A DNA stretch of 64,000 nt from Leptoclinus maculatus (GCA_032191485.1 JAVDOI010000129.1:92001-156000), one strand, 5' to 3'; counted from the stretch's first letter, positions 44,178-58,291 are shown. The notes: generated by a model not told the origin, from the letters alone. Program-made: numbers and translations.

Positions 44178-47100
44178 TGTTTCAAAACCACAAATGTTAT
44201 TGTTTTACTTTTATTGTACAAAATCAAGATATAATATTAATGGTAAAATATTACTATTAACGAAGCAGGATCTGAAGATAGTAGTAACCTGTGTCTGATT
44301 TTAGTAATCAAAAGCACTTAGGAATGATAAATTAACTCACAGAAGAGTTCTGGGTTAAATGCTTCAAAACTATTCAATTTATAATTATACACCAAAAGAG
44401 ACTTCACAGTATCCAAGCAAATGTTTGATCCACAAAATCCTAACCAAGTCTGTATAAATAAATTGTGTTCAAAATATAACACAAAGAGATCAATATTAAT
44501 GCTCCAATTGTACTTTACTGAGACAATATGATATTTGTATATTTTAGTGTTTGTGATACAAATTATTTGAATGTCAAATTCAGTGACAGTAACCTTAATT
44601 ATATTCCTTACAGTCTTAATATATTAATGCTAATATATTTAGGTTAATATCTAAACACCAAAATCAAAGAAATCCAGTTGTTTGACTTATTACAGCAAAT
44701 GAAGGTTTAAACAACAAATCACTTCTACACACTGATTTAAATAGTGTGATCGGGTCTTTACTTGGTCTGTATACGTGTATAAGGGACTGTGTACTAAAGG
44801 AACAGATTGTACTTAATATTAAAGATGCTTCTCAAAGAAATCTGTGGAAATATATATATTCAATGTAAAAACTGAAGTTTAACACTGACACACAACTGAA
44901 GACAAATGATGCTACTTCAAATACTGTTGATTGAAGCCACCTAAATCTCAATAAATGTTTTTTGTAGTAATACAATACACTTGAACTTGTTAATTGAAAC
45001 TGTAAAGACTTCAGTGAGATTTCAAAAAGCCTCAATTTATAGCTCGTTAGTATAACTACTACTAAGGAAACAGTATTTAAAGTGTACGAACCAGAATGTA
45101 TGAACAATTTAAGGCTGACGCACTACAAAGAATATATTAATTTCAAAGCTTTGTGTAATATGTAAAGATTTAAATTACACCCAGAATACACAATTTAAAT
45201 ATTTACTACCAACACAACCAGTAGTCCAATATCAGCTATGATCTGTTCTGACCCTAAACTGTTTGCACTCACCAGCAGAGAATAAGTTAATACTACTACA
45301 CTATACTATGGTTTATGTTCAGAATCAGGAAGAGTTGTCGTGGCAGTGAGATGACAGATGAATGCTTCTGAAGAACGTTGGGTCTGCAGACAGGAAACAG
45401 ACACTCCAAATAAATGCACTTCCTCCTGATAGATGTCTGGATTTTATTTCAGTAGGAACAGGTTAGACAACAAAACACTTATACACACTGAATGATTCAA
45501 ACAATGGATGTTTAGATGGAAAATAATTTAAATAATAGTGAATACAATGTATGTAGTGGTATTACTTTTACTCGTATGTAGACTAGTCAAGTGAACAGTT
45601 TGAGTGTGAAATATCTGTTACCAAAACAAACCTCTGGGTACAAACCAACAGAGCTCCTCAGCAACAAAGATCAGGAACAACTGGACTTATTCTCTAATGT
45701 GGATCTAATGTTTATGTATATTAACTAGAATGCAGTTCTTTAATTATGTTAATTGAATCATGCACAAGAATTTATATACTTAGAAATTTACCAGATTTAA
45801 TTCTAAATTATAATTTATTTTTACCAAATGTTTGTGATAGAAGTGTAACTTTTTCAATTACAACTAAATGATGTGTATGTCTTTTTCAATTATATGTTCA
45901 AACAAATTTTGTTGAAAAAATCTCATAGTATATTTCAAATGTGTTGTTCAATTTGTACAAACAGTAATAGTATTCTATAGATGTATATGATGTAGATAGA
46001 AGATTGAAAGAGGTGAGCGTGAGAGGAGAATCTCTCAGATCATTCAAAAAGATAGATCAGGTACCAGTAACCCGAGGATTGTGAGTGGATCAGAGGATCA
46101 GTGGAGAGACAGAGAGTGGGAGAGATGAGAGACTCTCAGGTTTTCGTTCAACAGACAGGTTGTGATAATCATGTAATTCAGTTCAGAATTCCAGTAATTT
46201 GTTCAGAAGTTTTTCAGAAGGTTCGGTAGGTTTGGAAAGTTCGGTAACAGATAGAGTGGGATAGAAGAGGGATACAAAGAATGAGTTCAAAATCAAAGAC
46301 AGAGCGGTACATTGACAGGAAAGCTAGAGGAACCAATGCTTAGACAGAGTGGATACAAGGTATAGGAAAGACAGAGAGCCAATATGATAGAGGAGAGGGG
46401 AGACAGCTGGACAGCAGGACACCTGTAAGACACAATAAAGACACACATTAGACAGCAGTCTGAATAACAAACTAAGTAACTTCTACTCTAAGCTAACAGA
46501 TTAGTGAAGTGTCTGCTCACATGACCATAATGTAAACACATCATGACAGTAGAACAGGTAATACTGCACAGATTTATGTGAAATATCATGAAATGATATG
46601 AAGTATGGCTGGTTTAGAAGTCTCACATTTCCACTAACTACAACTTCACTACAGTGTGTTTAAAACCTGCAGTATGAAGTGTTTTAAGTAAAAGTGTTGA
46701 TTCATATGTGAACTTACTGTCAAGTCACCACGGAGACACCAACTCTGATCTGCAGTTAGAGACAGGAAGGAGGAGGCCAGAAGAAATGGAGAGAGAAAGA
46801 AATGATCTTTACTTTCCTATCAGAAAACCAGTGTGTCACATCTCATTTCAATCTAGATCAAACTGTTATTCAGGGTGGGTCATTTAGTGTTCAGTACGTA
46901 ATGAATGGAGTCCTGTCGAGGCTACATTTGGATGGGAAGTCATTCTTAATGTAAACCAATGTAATATTAGTTTAGTAATAGCAAAATGATAATTCATGTG
47001 TGTGAACTTACACTTCAGAGATGGCAAGGAGTCACAGTGATGGTCTGCAATCAGAGACAGAAAAGAGGAGGAAGGAGGAGGAGGGGGAGGGTGAGAGAGA

Positions 47101-47800
47101 CTCATCATTACAGCTCATTTTATTTCCTTGTTAATTATCAAAGTCTCATTCGTGAGACTATAGAATTACCCAGGAACTTATGTTAGTCTTCAATAAATAT
47201 CGTTAAGTTGCTTTAGAGATAAATAAATCACACAAAATAAATTAATCTGGTGTGAATCTAAACAAAATTAAATGGTCTAAGATACTTAACAGTTAAACAT
47301 CAAGTTATGTGATCTATTGTCAATTTGAGTTACAGTATGTCCGTACTTACCAGCCAAAGCGCAGATGTGGATCAATGTTCTCTTTGCCTAAGAGAGGAAA
47401 CAATATTATTGTCTTCCATGTGTATGAGCAATAAAGGGTTAAAACTAGCAGAACTACAGAACACCCACAACACATGACAGCTCCATCTCAGCTCTATGTG
47501 AGGGCTCACTGTGGACTAATAATGGATGATCTAATGTCTCTGTATACTGAATATATAAAGTCATGTTCCTATAGATATTAGTGATTACTACAGAATACTA
47601 TCAGCATCATATGAACAAAGGTTATTTGTACATTAAGGTCTAATTCAAGATCACAAAGCTTGTGTATGATCAAGTGTGCTTGGCATGTGTCTATTGGTCA
47701 CTTTTGGTTACAGATTTACACATTGAGACATAAAGTGGCCAGAATGGTAATTGAACAGCTTTAACTGCAGATTAAACTAACATGAACAGTTATATAACAC
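44178..47800. other. Spacer of copy 2, left part
   Basis: It matches 10518-14140 of copy 1. It includes the AT-rich stretch, the acceptor-like site near 46425 and the mini-exon-like cluster at about 46718-47387 (minus-strand GTAAGT donors conserved). No gene is supported. Confidence 0.5.
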
Positions 47801-47809
47801 TGTGACTGT

Positions 47810-48350
47810 AACGGGGGGGGGGGGGAGTCCTCTAAGACCTGAATGACTGTATGAGAGAGAGACACACACAGCGAGAGAGAGAGACAGACACACAGAGAGA
47901 CAGACAGAGAGAGAGACACACACAGAGAGACAGAGAGACGGACGGACGGACGGACGGACGGACGGACGGACGTTAGATTTCACTGTGTGGGGCTTTTATT
48001 TTGAAATGGTGGGACTGGGTGGGGGGGAGAGGAGACATAATCATAATGTTTGACACACATAAACAGAGGTTATTAAATGGCAGGCTTCATCACAAGCATT
48101 TCAGTTAGAATTCACTCTTTGGGGCTTTTATTTTGAAATGGTGTGTGTGTGTGTGTGTGGGGAGGGGGGGAGGGGAAAAAGTCCTCTAAGACCTGAATGA
48201 CTGTATGAGAGACAGAAACACACAGAGAGAGAGACACACACAGAGAGAGAGACAGACAGAGAGAGACAGACAGACAGAAAGAGAGAGACAGATAGACAGA
48301 CAGAAAGAGAGAGAGACAGACAGAAAGAGAGAGAGACAGACAGAGAGAGA
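47810..48350. repeat. Simple-repeat block, copy 2
   Basis: It holds a G run, GACA/GAGA tracts, an ACGG four-base run (about 47936-47971) and a short GT run. It is the counterpart of 14155-14820, with several internal contractions in the first tract and an expansion in the second. Confidence 0.85.
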
Positions 48351-48623
48351 ATGTTGAAGCCTGAAAGCATTTAAACTGGTGTCTGTAGCTGAAAGTATGA
48401 GGAAGAAGAAGGCTTTGAAAGTTCAAGTTTAACAGGATTTGAAGATTTTCTCCATAGACATCCCATTAAATAAAAATTGGAAAGTCATATCCCCTCTCCT
48501 GAGAGGGGGAGAGGGGAGAGGAAACAGGATCATATTGTTAGATGAACATAAAAAGGTTATTAAATGACAGGTTTCATCACAAGCATTTCAGTTAGAATTC
48601 ATTCTGTGGGGCTTTTATTTTAA

Positions 48624-49089
<466 letters not shown>

Positions 49090-49622
49090 ATAAGTCAAAA
49101 ACTCCTTTATTGAGGGCAGCGTGGGAGCTCTTCTGGCGTTTGACTACGTTCCGGGACCAGCAGCTGTAGGCTACTCATCATCTTGTCTTTTGGACCGGAG
49201 CTGTTGGAGCGCCGGGGGCAGTCGGTGAGGCGGCGGAGCTGGTGGAGCCCGGAGCTGGTTGGAGCGCCGGAGAGTCGGTGAAGCTGCGGAGCTGGTTGGA
49301 GCGCACAGGAGCTGGTTGAAGCGCACAGGAGCTGGTTGGAGCGCCGGAGAGTCGGTGAAGCTGCGGAGCTGGTGGAGCCCACCGGAGCTGGTTGGAGCGC
49401 ACAGGAGCGGGTTGGAGCGCGGTTGTCTCACGGACAAAAAAGAACGTAAGAACAACTGTAGGCCGTTCAACGCCAAGGTATGTGTAGCGCTACCTCCAGC
49501 AAAGGAGTGGCCATTGTTGTAATTGTGCACACATGACTTTGTGCGTAAAATTCAACGCATTGGTGGTGACAGTATGAATGAACGAAGCGCGTATTCACAA
49601 AATTGAATTTGCGTAACTGACA
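49090..49622 (+). other. BEL/Pao leader with GC-rich tandem repeats
   Basis: This is the untranslated leader between the 5' LTR and the gag ATG. At about 49190-49425 it holds irregular repeats of GGAGCTGGTTGGAGCGC and GTCGGTGAAGCTGCGGAGC modules. Frames on both strands across this part are repeat artefacts. A primer-binding site is not obvious: the sequence after the LTR does not start with TGG. Confidence 0.7.
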
Positions 49623-50531
49623 ATGAAAGAAGATCAAGCTGCCGATTCTGAACTCTTAACCGAGACAGAGCCTCGGGTCGAATCTGGTGATGTGGACTAC
49701 ACTGTAAAAAAGCGGACTGTTAAATTGACAGAAAAAGCACTTGTGGAAAAAATTGTCAACTTGCAAAAACAAAGAAAGGTGAAATTCCAAAGAGCACACA
49801 ATCTCAAAGAGATAATTGTAGATTTGATGGGTGATACAGGTTATGTAATAGAGGTAAAAGGTACATTTGAAAAATATAATGTTCTCTGTGGTGAAGCAAA
49901 AGAAATACATGAAGTGTTGATGGGGTTGTTACCTAAAGAGGAGGTGGAAAATCATGAAATGTGGTATAAAGTAAAGATGCTCAGTGTCAATGACTTTATT
50001 GCTGATGTAAATAAATGGTTGTTTTGCAATGAAAGTCACCTAAAAAATGAAGGTGTCGATCCTCATAATGAGGGGGTTAATGTGGAGCCTCAGGACAGCA
50101 TTTCAAATGTTGAATCAAATACTTCCAACAAGTGCTCAGGTCGAAAAAGTAATGTCTCAAGAAGCAGCAAGTCTACAACATCATCTGCACGGCTTAAAAC
50201 GGAGGCAGAAAAGGCTGCACTCATGGCACGTGCTGCAGCGCTACAGAAAAAGCATGTCTTGGAGGAACAAGCGGAAGAGCTGAGGAGGAAAGAGCATGTC
50301 TTGGAGGAACAAGCGGAAGAGCTGAGGAGGAAAAAGCATGTCTTGGAGGAACAAGCGGAAGAGCTGAGGAGGAAAAAGCATGTCTTGGAGGAACAAGCGG
50401 AAGAGCTGAGGAGGAAAAAGCATGTCTTGGAGGAACAAGCGGAACAGCTGAGGAGGACAAAAGAGCAACACGAAATGGACACTGAAATAGCAGCAACTAC
50501 AGCAAAACTAGCTGTATTGAGTGCCTCGTGA
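49623..50531 (+). CDS. BEL/Pao Gag N-terminal part (coiled coil), ended by an in-frame TGA
   Basis: The frame has 302 residues from an ATG at 49623. The start is charged and helical. Residues of about 210-280 are five tandem copies of a 14-residue unit (KHVLEEQAEELRRK), encoded by an almost perfect 42-bp repeat at 50251-50462 and predicted to form a long coiled coil. The frame stops at TGA 50529-50531, but the codons after it continue in the same frame (33 bases later is the next ATG) into a stretch normal for this part of BEL Gag. I read the TGA as a nonsense change splitting one polyprotein, though read-through cannot be excluded. Confidence 0.8.
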   Translation: MKEDQAADSELLTETEPRVESGDVDYTVKKRTVKLTEKALVEKIVNLQKQRKVKFQRAHNLKEIIVDLMGDTGYVIEVKGTFEKYNVLCGEAKEIHEVLMGLLPKEEVENHEMWYKVKMLSVNDFIADVNKWLFCNESHLKNEGVDPHNEGVNVEPQDSISNVESNTSNKCSGRKSNVSRSSKSTTSSARLKTEAEKAALMARAAALQKKHVLEEQAEELRRKEHVLEEQAEELRRKKHVLEEQAEELRRKKHVLEEQAEELRRKKHVLEEQAEQLRRTKEQHEMDTEIAATTAKLAVLSAS

Positions 50532-50564
50532 CATAGCAGTGTTTCTAATGCACATTCGGATGGA

Positions 50565-53500
50565 ATGGAATCCTATTTCAAAAAAGGAGCAAAACTCAAC
50601 CCTCATGCTGAACAATACAACCCACAGCAAAAAGAGTCATCTCGGCAGAAATATTCATGGTCTGCCAACACTAAGGCAACAGTGGAAAAACAAGTGGAAG
50701 CGGACAAGTATGAAAGTAAAGGTGCAACTATGCAGACAAACTTCAAGTGGCAAACTTCTGAACAAATAAAATCACAGCCATCGGATGTAAATCCTGGTGG
50801 TCAGCAAGCAACACAATCCCAAGGCAATCCTCAAGTACCTGGAGATCTCTACAGTCTGTTACAAAGACAGAATGAAGTAACCGCACTCCTTGTACAGACA
50901 CAGAACTCTCAGTTCCTACCACACAGAGAAATTCCTGTTTTCGACGGAGATCCGCTCAAATTTAGAACATTCATCAGAGCTTTCGAACATTGTGTGGAAG
51001 CTAAAACAAACAGAGGAGATTGTTTGTATTATCTTGAGCAATTCACTAGGGGGCAGCCTAGAGAGCTGGTGCGTAGCTGCCAGCACATGGCTCCAGAAAG
51101 AGGTTATGCTGTGGCCAAAGACCTTCTTGGAAAACATTTTGGAAGTGAAATAAAGGTCACAGCTGCCTATGTGGATAAAATCATTGGATGGCCTGCTGTT
51201 AAAGCAGAAGATGTTAAAGGGCTACAAGCATATGCATTGTGTTTACGAGAGTGTTGCAACGCTATGAAGGAGTTGCAATATTTAGACGAACTCAATATGC
51301 CAACAAACATGAAAACAATAATGCAGAAACTTCCTTACAAGCTCAAAGAGAAATGGAGAGTGACTGCGTGTGACATCTCTGAAACCAAAGGTCGCAGATC
51401 TGGCTTTAAAGACATTATCAAGTTCATCGAGTACCAAGTCAAGATCGTTTCGGATCCAATCTTTGGCGACATTCAAGACACTCAAGGTGGTGTAAATAAA
51501 GGAGGCAACAAGGCAAAGTCGGAGCAAAAGTCGCAGTTCAAAAGAAACAGCTTTGCAACTGCTGTCTTTATGCCTACTGAACCAGCTGTGAATACATCCA
51601 AGAAAAGCATTCAGACTCAAACGCAAAGTATGTCACCTACAATTTCAAATGTTGGTTCCTGTCTGTATTGTATGCGTGGACACGCATTGGATCATTGTCC
51701 ACAATTGCAGAAAAGAACTCATCGGGAAAAATTGGACTTTCTGAAAGAAAAAGGAGTTTGCTTTGGTTGCCTGCGCATAGGACACATGAGCAAGGATTGC
51801 AATAAACGCATATCTTGCAAAGTTTGCAACCAAAGTCATCCCAGCATTCTTCACATTGAGAAAAAGGAAAGAAGCAAAGGCGAAGATCAGCCAAAGGAAT
51901 TGTCGGTGAGTGGCACGGCTGTCTCTACTTGTGGTCATATAGGGGCCAGGGGCAGTAACGGCATCCTTTCAATCTTACCTGTCAATGTTAAGTGTACAAA
52001 GGGAAACAAAATCGTGCAAACTTATGCATTTCTGGATCCAGGAAGTACTGACACTTTCTGTTCTGAAAGTCTAATGGAAAGGCTGAACATCAAAGGAAGA
52101 AAAACAAAGATTAATCTACGTACAATGGGTCACAGTAGTACCGTACCAAGTTGTATTGTCAAAGGTTTGGAAATCTCTGAATTTGCTGGCAAGCAGTTTT
52201 TTGAGCTTCCTAGTATGTTCACTCAGAAGGAAATGCCAGTGTCGACAAACAATATCATTCCTGAAGAAGAGTTGTCTAAGTGGACTTACCTGAAAGATGT
52301 AAACATTCCCCGTATTAATGCTGATGTTGATTTGTTGATTGGCACAAACGCCTCAAAGTTAATGGAACCGTGGGAAGTGATCAACAGCCGAGGAGAGGGA
52401 CCATATGCAGTAAGAACTCTACTGGGCTGGGTGATTAATGGACCTCTTCATGGAAACAGTGCAAAGCAGTGTGAGAGTGGTTACCCTGCTGTTACTGTTA
52501 ATCGGATTAGTGTTGACAAATTGGAAGAACTGTTGATAAGACAGTACAATCAGGATTTCAGTGAAAATCTATCTAATGACAAAGAGGAGATGTCGATAGA
52601 AGAAAGAAAGTTTATGGAAATAGTGAAAGGTTCAGTAAAACTTAAAGATGGCCAGTACAATATTAAGTTGCCTTTCAAGACACCCCATGTAAACATGCCA
52701 AACAACCTTTCTGTTGCTAAACAGCGTGTCAGTTCACTGAAAAGGAGACTTCTGAAGGATGAAAGTTACCACAAAGAATATTCAAACTTCCTTACTGATG
52801 TCATTAGCAAAGGATATGCTGAAAAGGTGCCAGAACATCAGTTGGAACGCACTGATGGAAAAACTTGGTATCTCCCTCACCATGGTGTATACCATCCACA
52901 GAAAAGAAGCATACGTGTTGTGTTTGATTGTGGAGCAGAATTTAAAGGAGTCTCACTGAACAGTCAGCTTCTGCAAGGACCAAACCTGACAAGCTCTTTG
53001 TTAGGAGTTTTGTCACGGTTCAGGCAGGAACCTGTAGCAATCATGGCTGATGTGCAAGCAATGTTCCATCAAGTAAAAGTTGCAGAAGAACATTCAGACT
53101 TTTTGAGGTTTTTGTGGTGGCCAGAAGGGAACCTGGAGCAAGAACTTGTACAGTACCGTATGACTGTCCATTTATTTGGAGCAGTATCTTCTCCGAGTTG
53201 TGCATGTTATGCTCTAAGGAAAATTGCTGATGATAATCAAAACAGGTTTCCAGCAGAAGTAATTGACACGGTCACAAGAAGTTTTTATGTGGATGATCTT
53301 TTGAAAAGTTTGCCGTCTAAAGAAGATGCTACTATAATGGTCAAGAACCTCACAGCTATCTGCAAATTGGGAGGTTTCAATCTCACCAAGTGGATCAGCA
53401 ACAGTCGTGAGGTGCTATTGGAGATTCCAGAAGAACATAGATCCAAGACCTGCAAGGAGTTGGATCTTGACAGAGACAAATTGCCAGTTGAACGGGCTCT

Positions 53501-54548
53501 TGGACTACAATGGTGCATTGAGACGGACACCTTCAAGTTCAAATTTAACATCCGAGAACAGCCACACACAAGACGTGGGATGTTATCTATGATCAGTTCC
53601 GTCTATGATCCTTTGGGTTTCTTAGCACCCTTCACAATCCCAGCTAAGATGATTTTGCAAGACCTGTGTCGGTTGAAATGTGGTTGGGATGATCCAGTAC
53701 CCCAATTCTTTCAACAAAAATGGAAAAAGTGGTTGGAAGATCTTAAAAGAGTGGAAAGTTTCAAGGTCAGCAGATGCTTCAAACCGAAAGACTTTGGATG
53801 CACAGCATCTGCTCAATTGCATCACTTCTCTGATGCCAGTGAAGATGCATATGGAACTGTTACATACATCAGGTTGCAAAACGACAAGAACAAAATACAT
53901 GTTGCTTTCATACTTGGCAAAGCCAGGGTGTCTCCACTAAAACAAGTGACTATCCCTCGCTTGGAACTGACAGCCGCTGCTCTTGCTGTTAAAGTGGACA
54001 AAAGGCTACAATCAGAGCTACAGCTTCCTTTGGAGAAGTCACAATTCTGGACCGACAGTACATCAGTACTAAAATACATAAAAAATGAGGACAAAAGGTT
54101 CCAAACATTCGTTGCAAACAGAATATCAACCATTAGAGAGGCATCACACACTTCACAGTGGAGATACATTCCTACAGCACAAAATCCAGCAGATGACGCC
54201 TCAAGGGGACTGAAAATTGAACATTTGGTTCAAAAGACATGGATTGAAAGTCCAAAGTTTCTGTGGAAAGCAGAAAATGAGTGGCCAGCGCACATCTTGG
54301 ATTTGGACATTGCTGAGGACCCGGAAGTTAAAAGGAACTTCACAGTAAATGCAATTGTCACTGAAGGTAATACAAGTCCCACGCATAAACTGATTATTCA
54401 CTTTTCCAGTTGGAAAAGACTGAAAGTTGCAGTAGGTTGGATTCTCACATTGAAAATGAATTTGCCGACTTTAAGTAAGAAAAGGAAGCAGCTGATTACT
54501 GCAAACGCCAGTGGCAATGGTCGTCAAATTGGAGATGCAAAAATGTAA
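50565..54548 (+). CDS. BEL/Pao Gag-Pol: zinc knuckles, protease, RT, RNase H; integrase missing
   Basis: The frame has 1327 residues from an ATG at 50565, in the frame of the preceding ORF. Domains in order: a DUF1759-type Gag region (about 130-300, FDGDPLKFRTF); Cys-rich zinc knuckles (about 364-430, CLYCMRGHALDHC and CFGCLRIGHMSKDC); an aspartic protease with LDPGS (D491); an RT with the YVDD box at 908-911; and RNase H with SDAS (D1090), LELTAA and TDST (D1164). After RNase H a full element would continue with a zinc-binding domain and integrase. Here the frame enters unrelated sequence near 54430 and stops at 54548, only about 240 bp from the 3' LTR. An internal deletion is likely, so this copy cannot integrate on its own. 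Confidence 0.9.
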   Translation: MESYFKKGAKLNPHAEQYNPQQKESSRQKYSWSANTKATVEKQVEADKYESKGATMQTNFKWQTSEQIKSQPSDVNPGGQQATQSQGNPQVPGDLYSLLQRQNEVTALLVQTQNSQFLPHREIPVFDGDPLKFRTFIRAFEHCVEAKTNRGDCLYYLEQFTRGQPRELVRSCQHMAPERGYAVAKDLLGKHFGSEIKVTAAYVDKIIGWPAVKAEDVKGLQAYALCLRECCNAMKELQYLDELNMPTNMKTIMQKLPYKLKEKWRVTACDISETKGRRSGFKDIIKFIEYQVKIVSDPIFGDIQDTQGGVNKGGNKAKSEQKSQFKRNSFATAVFMPTEPAVNTSKKSIQTQTQSMSPTISNVGSCLYCMRGHALDHCPQLQKRTHREKLDFLKEKGVCFGCLRIGHMSKDCNKRISCKVCNQSHPSILHIEKKERSKGEDQPKELSVSGTAVSTCGHIGARGSNGILSILPVNVKCTKGNKIVQTYAFLDPGSTDTFCSESLMERLNIKGRKTKINLRTMGHSSTVPSCIVKGLEISEFAGKQFFELPSMFTQKEMPVSTNNIIPEEELSKWTYLKDVNIPRINADVDLLIGTNASKLMEPWEVINSRGEGPYAVRTLLGWVINGPLHGNSAKQCESGYPAVTVNRISVDKLEELLIRQYNQDFSENLSNDKEEMSIEERKFMEIVKGSVKLKDGQYNIKLPFKTPHVNMPNNLSVAKQRVSSLKRRLLKDESYHKEYSNFLTDVISKGYAEKVPEHQLERTDGKTWYLPHHGVYHPQKRSIRVVFDCGAEFKGVSLNSQLLQGPNLTSSLLGVLSRFRQEPVAIMADVQAMFHQVKVAEEHSDFLRFLWWPEGNLEQELVQYRMTVHLFGAVSSPSCACYALRKIADDNQNRFPAEVIDTVTRSFYVDDLLKSLPSKEDATIMVKNLTAICKLGGFNLTKWISNSREVLLEIPEEHRSKTCKELDLDRDKLPVERALGLQWCIETDTFKFKFNIREQPHTRRGMLSMISSVYDPLGFLAPFTIPAKMILQDLCRLKCGWDDPVPQFFQQKWKKWLEDLKRVESFKVSRCFKPKDFGCTASAQLHHFSDASEDAYGTVTYIRLQNDKNKIHVAFILGKARVSPLKQVTIPRLELTAAALAVKVDKRLQSELQLPLEKSQFWTDSTSVLKYIKNEDKRFQTFVANRISTIREASHTSQWRYIPTAQNPADDASRGLKIEHLVQKTWIESPKFLWKAENEWPAHILDLDIAEDPEVKRNFTVNAIVTEGNTSPTHKLIIHFSSWKRLKVAVGWILTLKMNLPTLSKKRKQLITANASGNGRQIGDAKM

Positions 54549-54786
54549 AGCCACATTAGGAGTGACAAAGATTTGTCTGCTTTATGACGCAACTGACGTG
54601 TAAGAATAATGGTGAAACCCCACAACCATGTTTTGAAGACATGGAAACATACTTAATCGATTGTAGGGAATTCTTCTGAAACTGACTGTTTAAAACAGTA
54701 AATTTTTTGTTTCTAATGTAATGGCTCCTTATGTAAATTTGTAAATAATTGTTTTGTCTCCTGCCAGAACCAATTAGGGGCCGGTG

Positions 54787-55137
54787 TGTAAGAGCCATTT
54801 TGTAGTTTTTGTTTTGGTACAACCTCCCACCACATGGGGGCGTAGTGGCGGTGTGAATCAGGCCACAGGTAATATAATCAGTGGGTTCATTGGAAACAGG
54901 TTTTTGCTAATAGGCAGAAGCAAACAGTTTTTGACCGTGCACACTGTATGAATGTAATTGTTTTAATTTTTGGTTTATGTAAAGAAAATGGATTACAGCA
55001 GAGAAAGTGGTTGGCCTCTGTTTATATAGAAAATAAATGCCTATATTGGAAACTGGACTTCGTTATTTGTGGCACGCGTCAGAACAAACATTTCAGCAAC
55101 CATAGTGACTTTTTATTGGGAAGCAACGGTCACTACA
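54787..55137 (+). repeat. 3' LTR of the BEL/Pao element
   Basis: It begins TGTAAG and ends CTACA, 351 bp. The start is inferred from the TG and the preceding purine-rich stretch. Only the last 270 bp can be checked against the truncated 5' LTR. Confidence 0.75.
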
Positions 55138-56088
<951 letters not shown>

Positions 56089-57240
56089 TTAAACTGGTGT
56101 CTGTAGCTGAAAGTATGAGGAAGAAGAAGGCTTTGAAAGTTCAAGTTTAACAGGATATGAAGATTTTCTCCATAGACATCCCATTAAATAAAAATTGCTA
56201 AAAGCTTAATAATTCAAAGATTAAATGTATGGAAAGTCATATCCCCTCTCCTGAAAGCTGAACATTTTGATATTTGAACGGTTTCTGTAGCTTAAAAAAA
56301 CTGTCAGCAGTAGTGATAGTTGTAGTTGTATTAGAAGTATTATTAGGAGTAGAAGTATTAGTAGCATTAGAATAAGTACTAGTTGTAGCAGTAGTGGTAT
56401 TTGTAGTAGAAGTTAGCATTTCAGTTAGAATTCATTCTGTGGGGCTTTTATTTTGAAATGGGATGTGGGGGGGGGGGGGGGCAGAAGGGGAGAGGAGACA
56501 GGATCATAATGTTAGATGAACATAAAAAGGTTATTAAATGACAGGTTTCATCGCAAGCATTTCAGTTAGAATTCATTCTGTGGGGCTTTTATTTTAAAAT
56601 GGTGTGTGTGGTGGGGGAGGGGTGGAGGGCAAAAAGTCCTCTAAGACCTGAATGATTGTATGAGAGAGACACACACACACAGAGAGAGACACACACAGAG
56701 AGAGGGAGAGGAGTGTATGTGCCTGTGTGTCTGTGTTTATAAACATCACTAATTACAAACACCTGTGTGCCTGCAGTCTTTTAATGGAGATAAAACTGTG
56801 AAACAACTCTCAAACAAATCCTCAAAATTCCCATAACCGTAGCTCCTATTGCTCCAATATTGGAAATTGAGAGGAAGGAATATTTTGAAAAACAGATCCT
56901 GTGAAAATTGTGTCTGTAGTGTAAGAAATGTGGCTTCAATGGCGATTTAGAAATGGGGTACCGTGTTCTGTGGAAAATGTTCTTGAAGCGAGATTTAACA
57001 TTGGTCTCTATGGAGCAGAAACTTGGTTTTCCTCTCAATTAAAGGCTACTGTGCCAAATGTGTAAGTCTGTGGGATTCCACAGTCAGTTTTTTACGACAA
57101 GGACAAGATAAGCTACTTTTACATCCAGAAATTATGCATGAAGAGTGAAAATTGTGGAGTCGGTGGCAAAAGACAAATCTTTTTTTCATAAGAATTTCAA
57201 GCTCCTCTTCACTAGCGCTGACATCACGCACTCTAAGCCA

Positions 57241-57645
57241 CAGCCCGTTTCAGTGCTGTCTGACGATTAACAGGCTGCCATGTCACAGCCAGAATAGGCC
57301 CGAGTTTATAATGCCAGATTGGGCCCAGATTTGGCTGACATCAATGGGCCAGAACCTGTTTCAGTGCTGACTGCCGATAAACCCGGCAGCCATGTCTCAG
57401 CCAGAATAGGCCCGTGTTTATAATGCCAGATTGGGCCCAGATTTGGCTGACATCAATGGGCCAGAACCTGTTTCAGTGCTGACTGCCGATAAACCCGGCA
57501 GCCATGTCTCAGCCAGAATAGGCCGGTGTTTATAATGCCAGATTGGGCCCAGATTTGGCTGACATCAATGGGCCAGAACCTGTTTCAGTGCTGACTGCCG
57601 ATAAACCCGGCAGCCATGTCTCAGCCAGAATAGGCCCGTGTCTGT
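57241..57645. repeat. 112-bp tandem repeat, copy 2
   Basis: It is the counterpart of 16231-16635, with the same period and number of copies and at least one base change (GGCCGG for GGCCCG near 57524). Confidence 0.9.
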
Positions 57646-58291
57646 AACAGCTAAATCTGGGCCAGATATGGCAAAAATGAAATGGGCCAAAGCTGGCTCA
57701 CATTTGGCCGCAACGAGCCGGCTAATGGCTACTTGCTCTTCAAAGACGTTTCAGGCTGAGAGAGGCCAAACATGGATTTTTGAAAGTAAACATAGTTTCA
57801 AAGATTTTCTTCAAAAAAGTGACTCACGACAGTTGATTTCACAGTTTCATGATGTTTTCATTAGAACCTGCTGCTTTCAGCACTTTATTGCCTAGAGATG
57901 CATTTTCACTTTTTATGATCTTAATACTCCCAGTAGTTCAAGACTTCAAGTTCCAGTAGCCCTGGACTGCCAGCCTTGTCAACATTGACATTTAAATGAT
58001 CTCAACATTAAACTCAGTTTATGCTGGGTTTTCCTTACTTGTAAGGAACATTTGTTTAGAGTCACTAGTTTGACTCAAGGTTAGAAGACGAGCTTGGAAA
58101 GATTCGTTTTGCAAATAAATCTTTTGACAAGACTCTTTGAACCACGTCATGTGTTTTAGACATTCTGAAGACAATACCTTCAGCTTGGATTCCACAGTCT
58201 GACATTTTAACACTGGGCTTACATATATGTATTTTCAATAGGGTTTAGATTACCCTCAGGCTAGGTATACACATGTGAAAAACCTTGATTA

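Noticed and set aside
49171..49530. Frames of up to 119 codons on both strands in the BEL leader.
   Set aside because: They follow GC-rich tandem repeats in an untranslated leader and match nothing.
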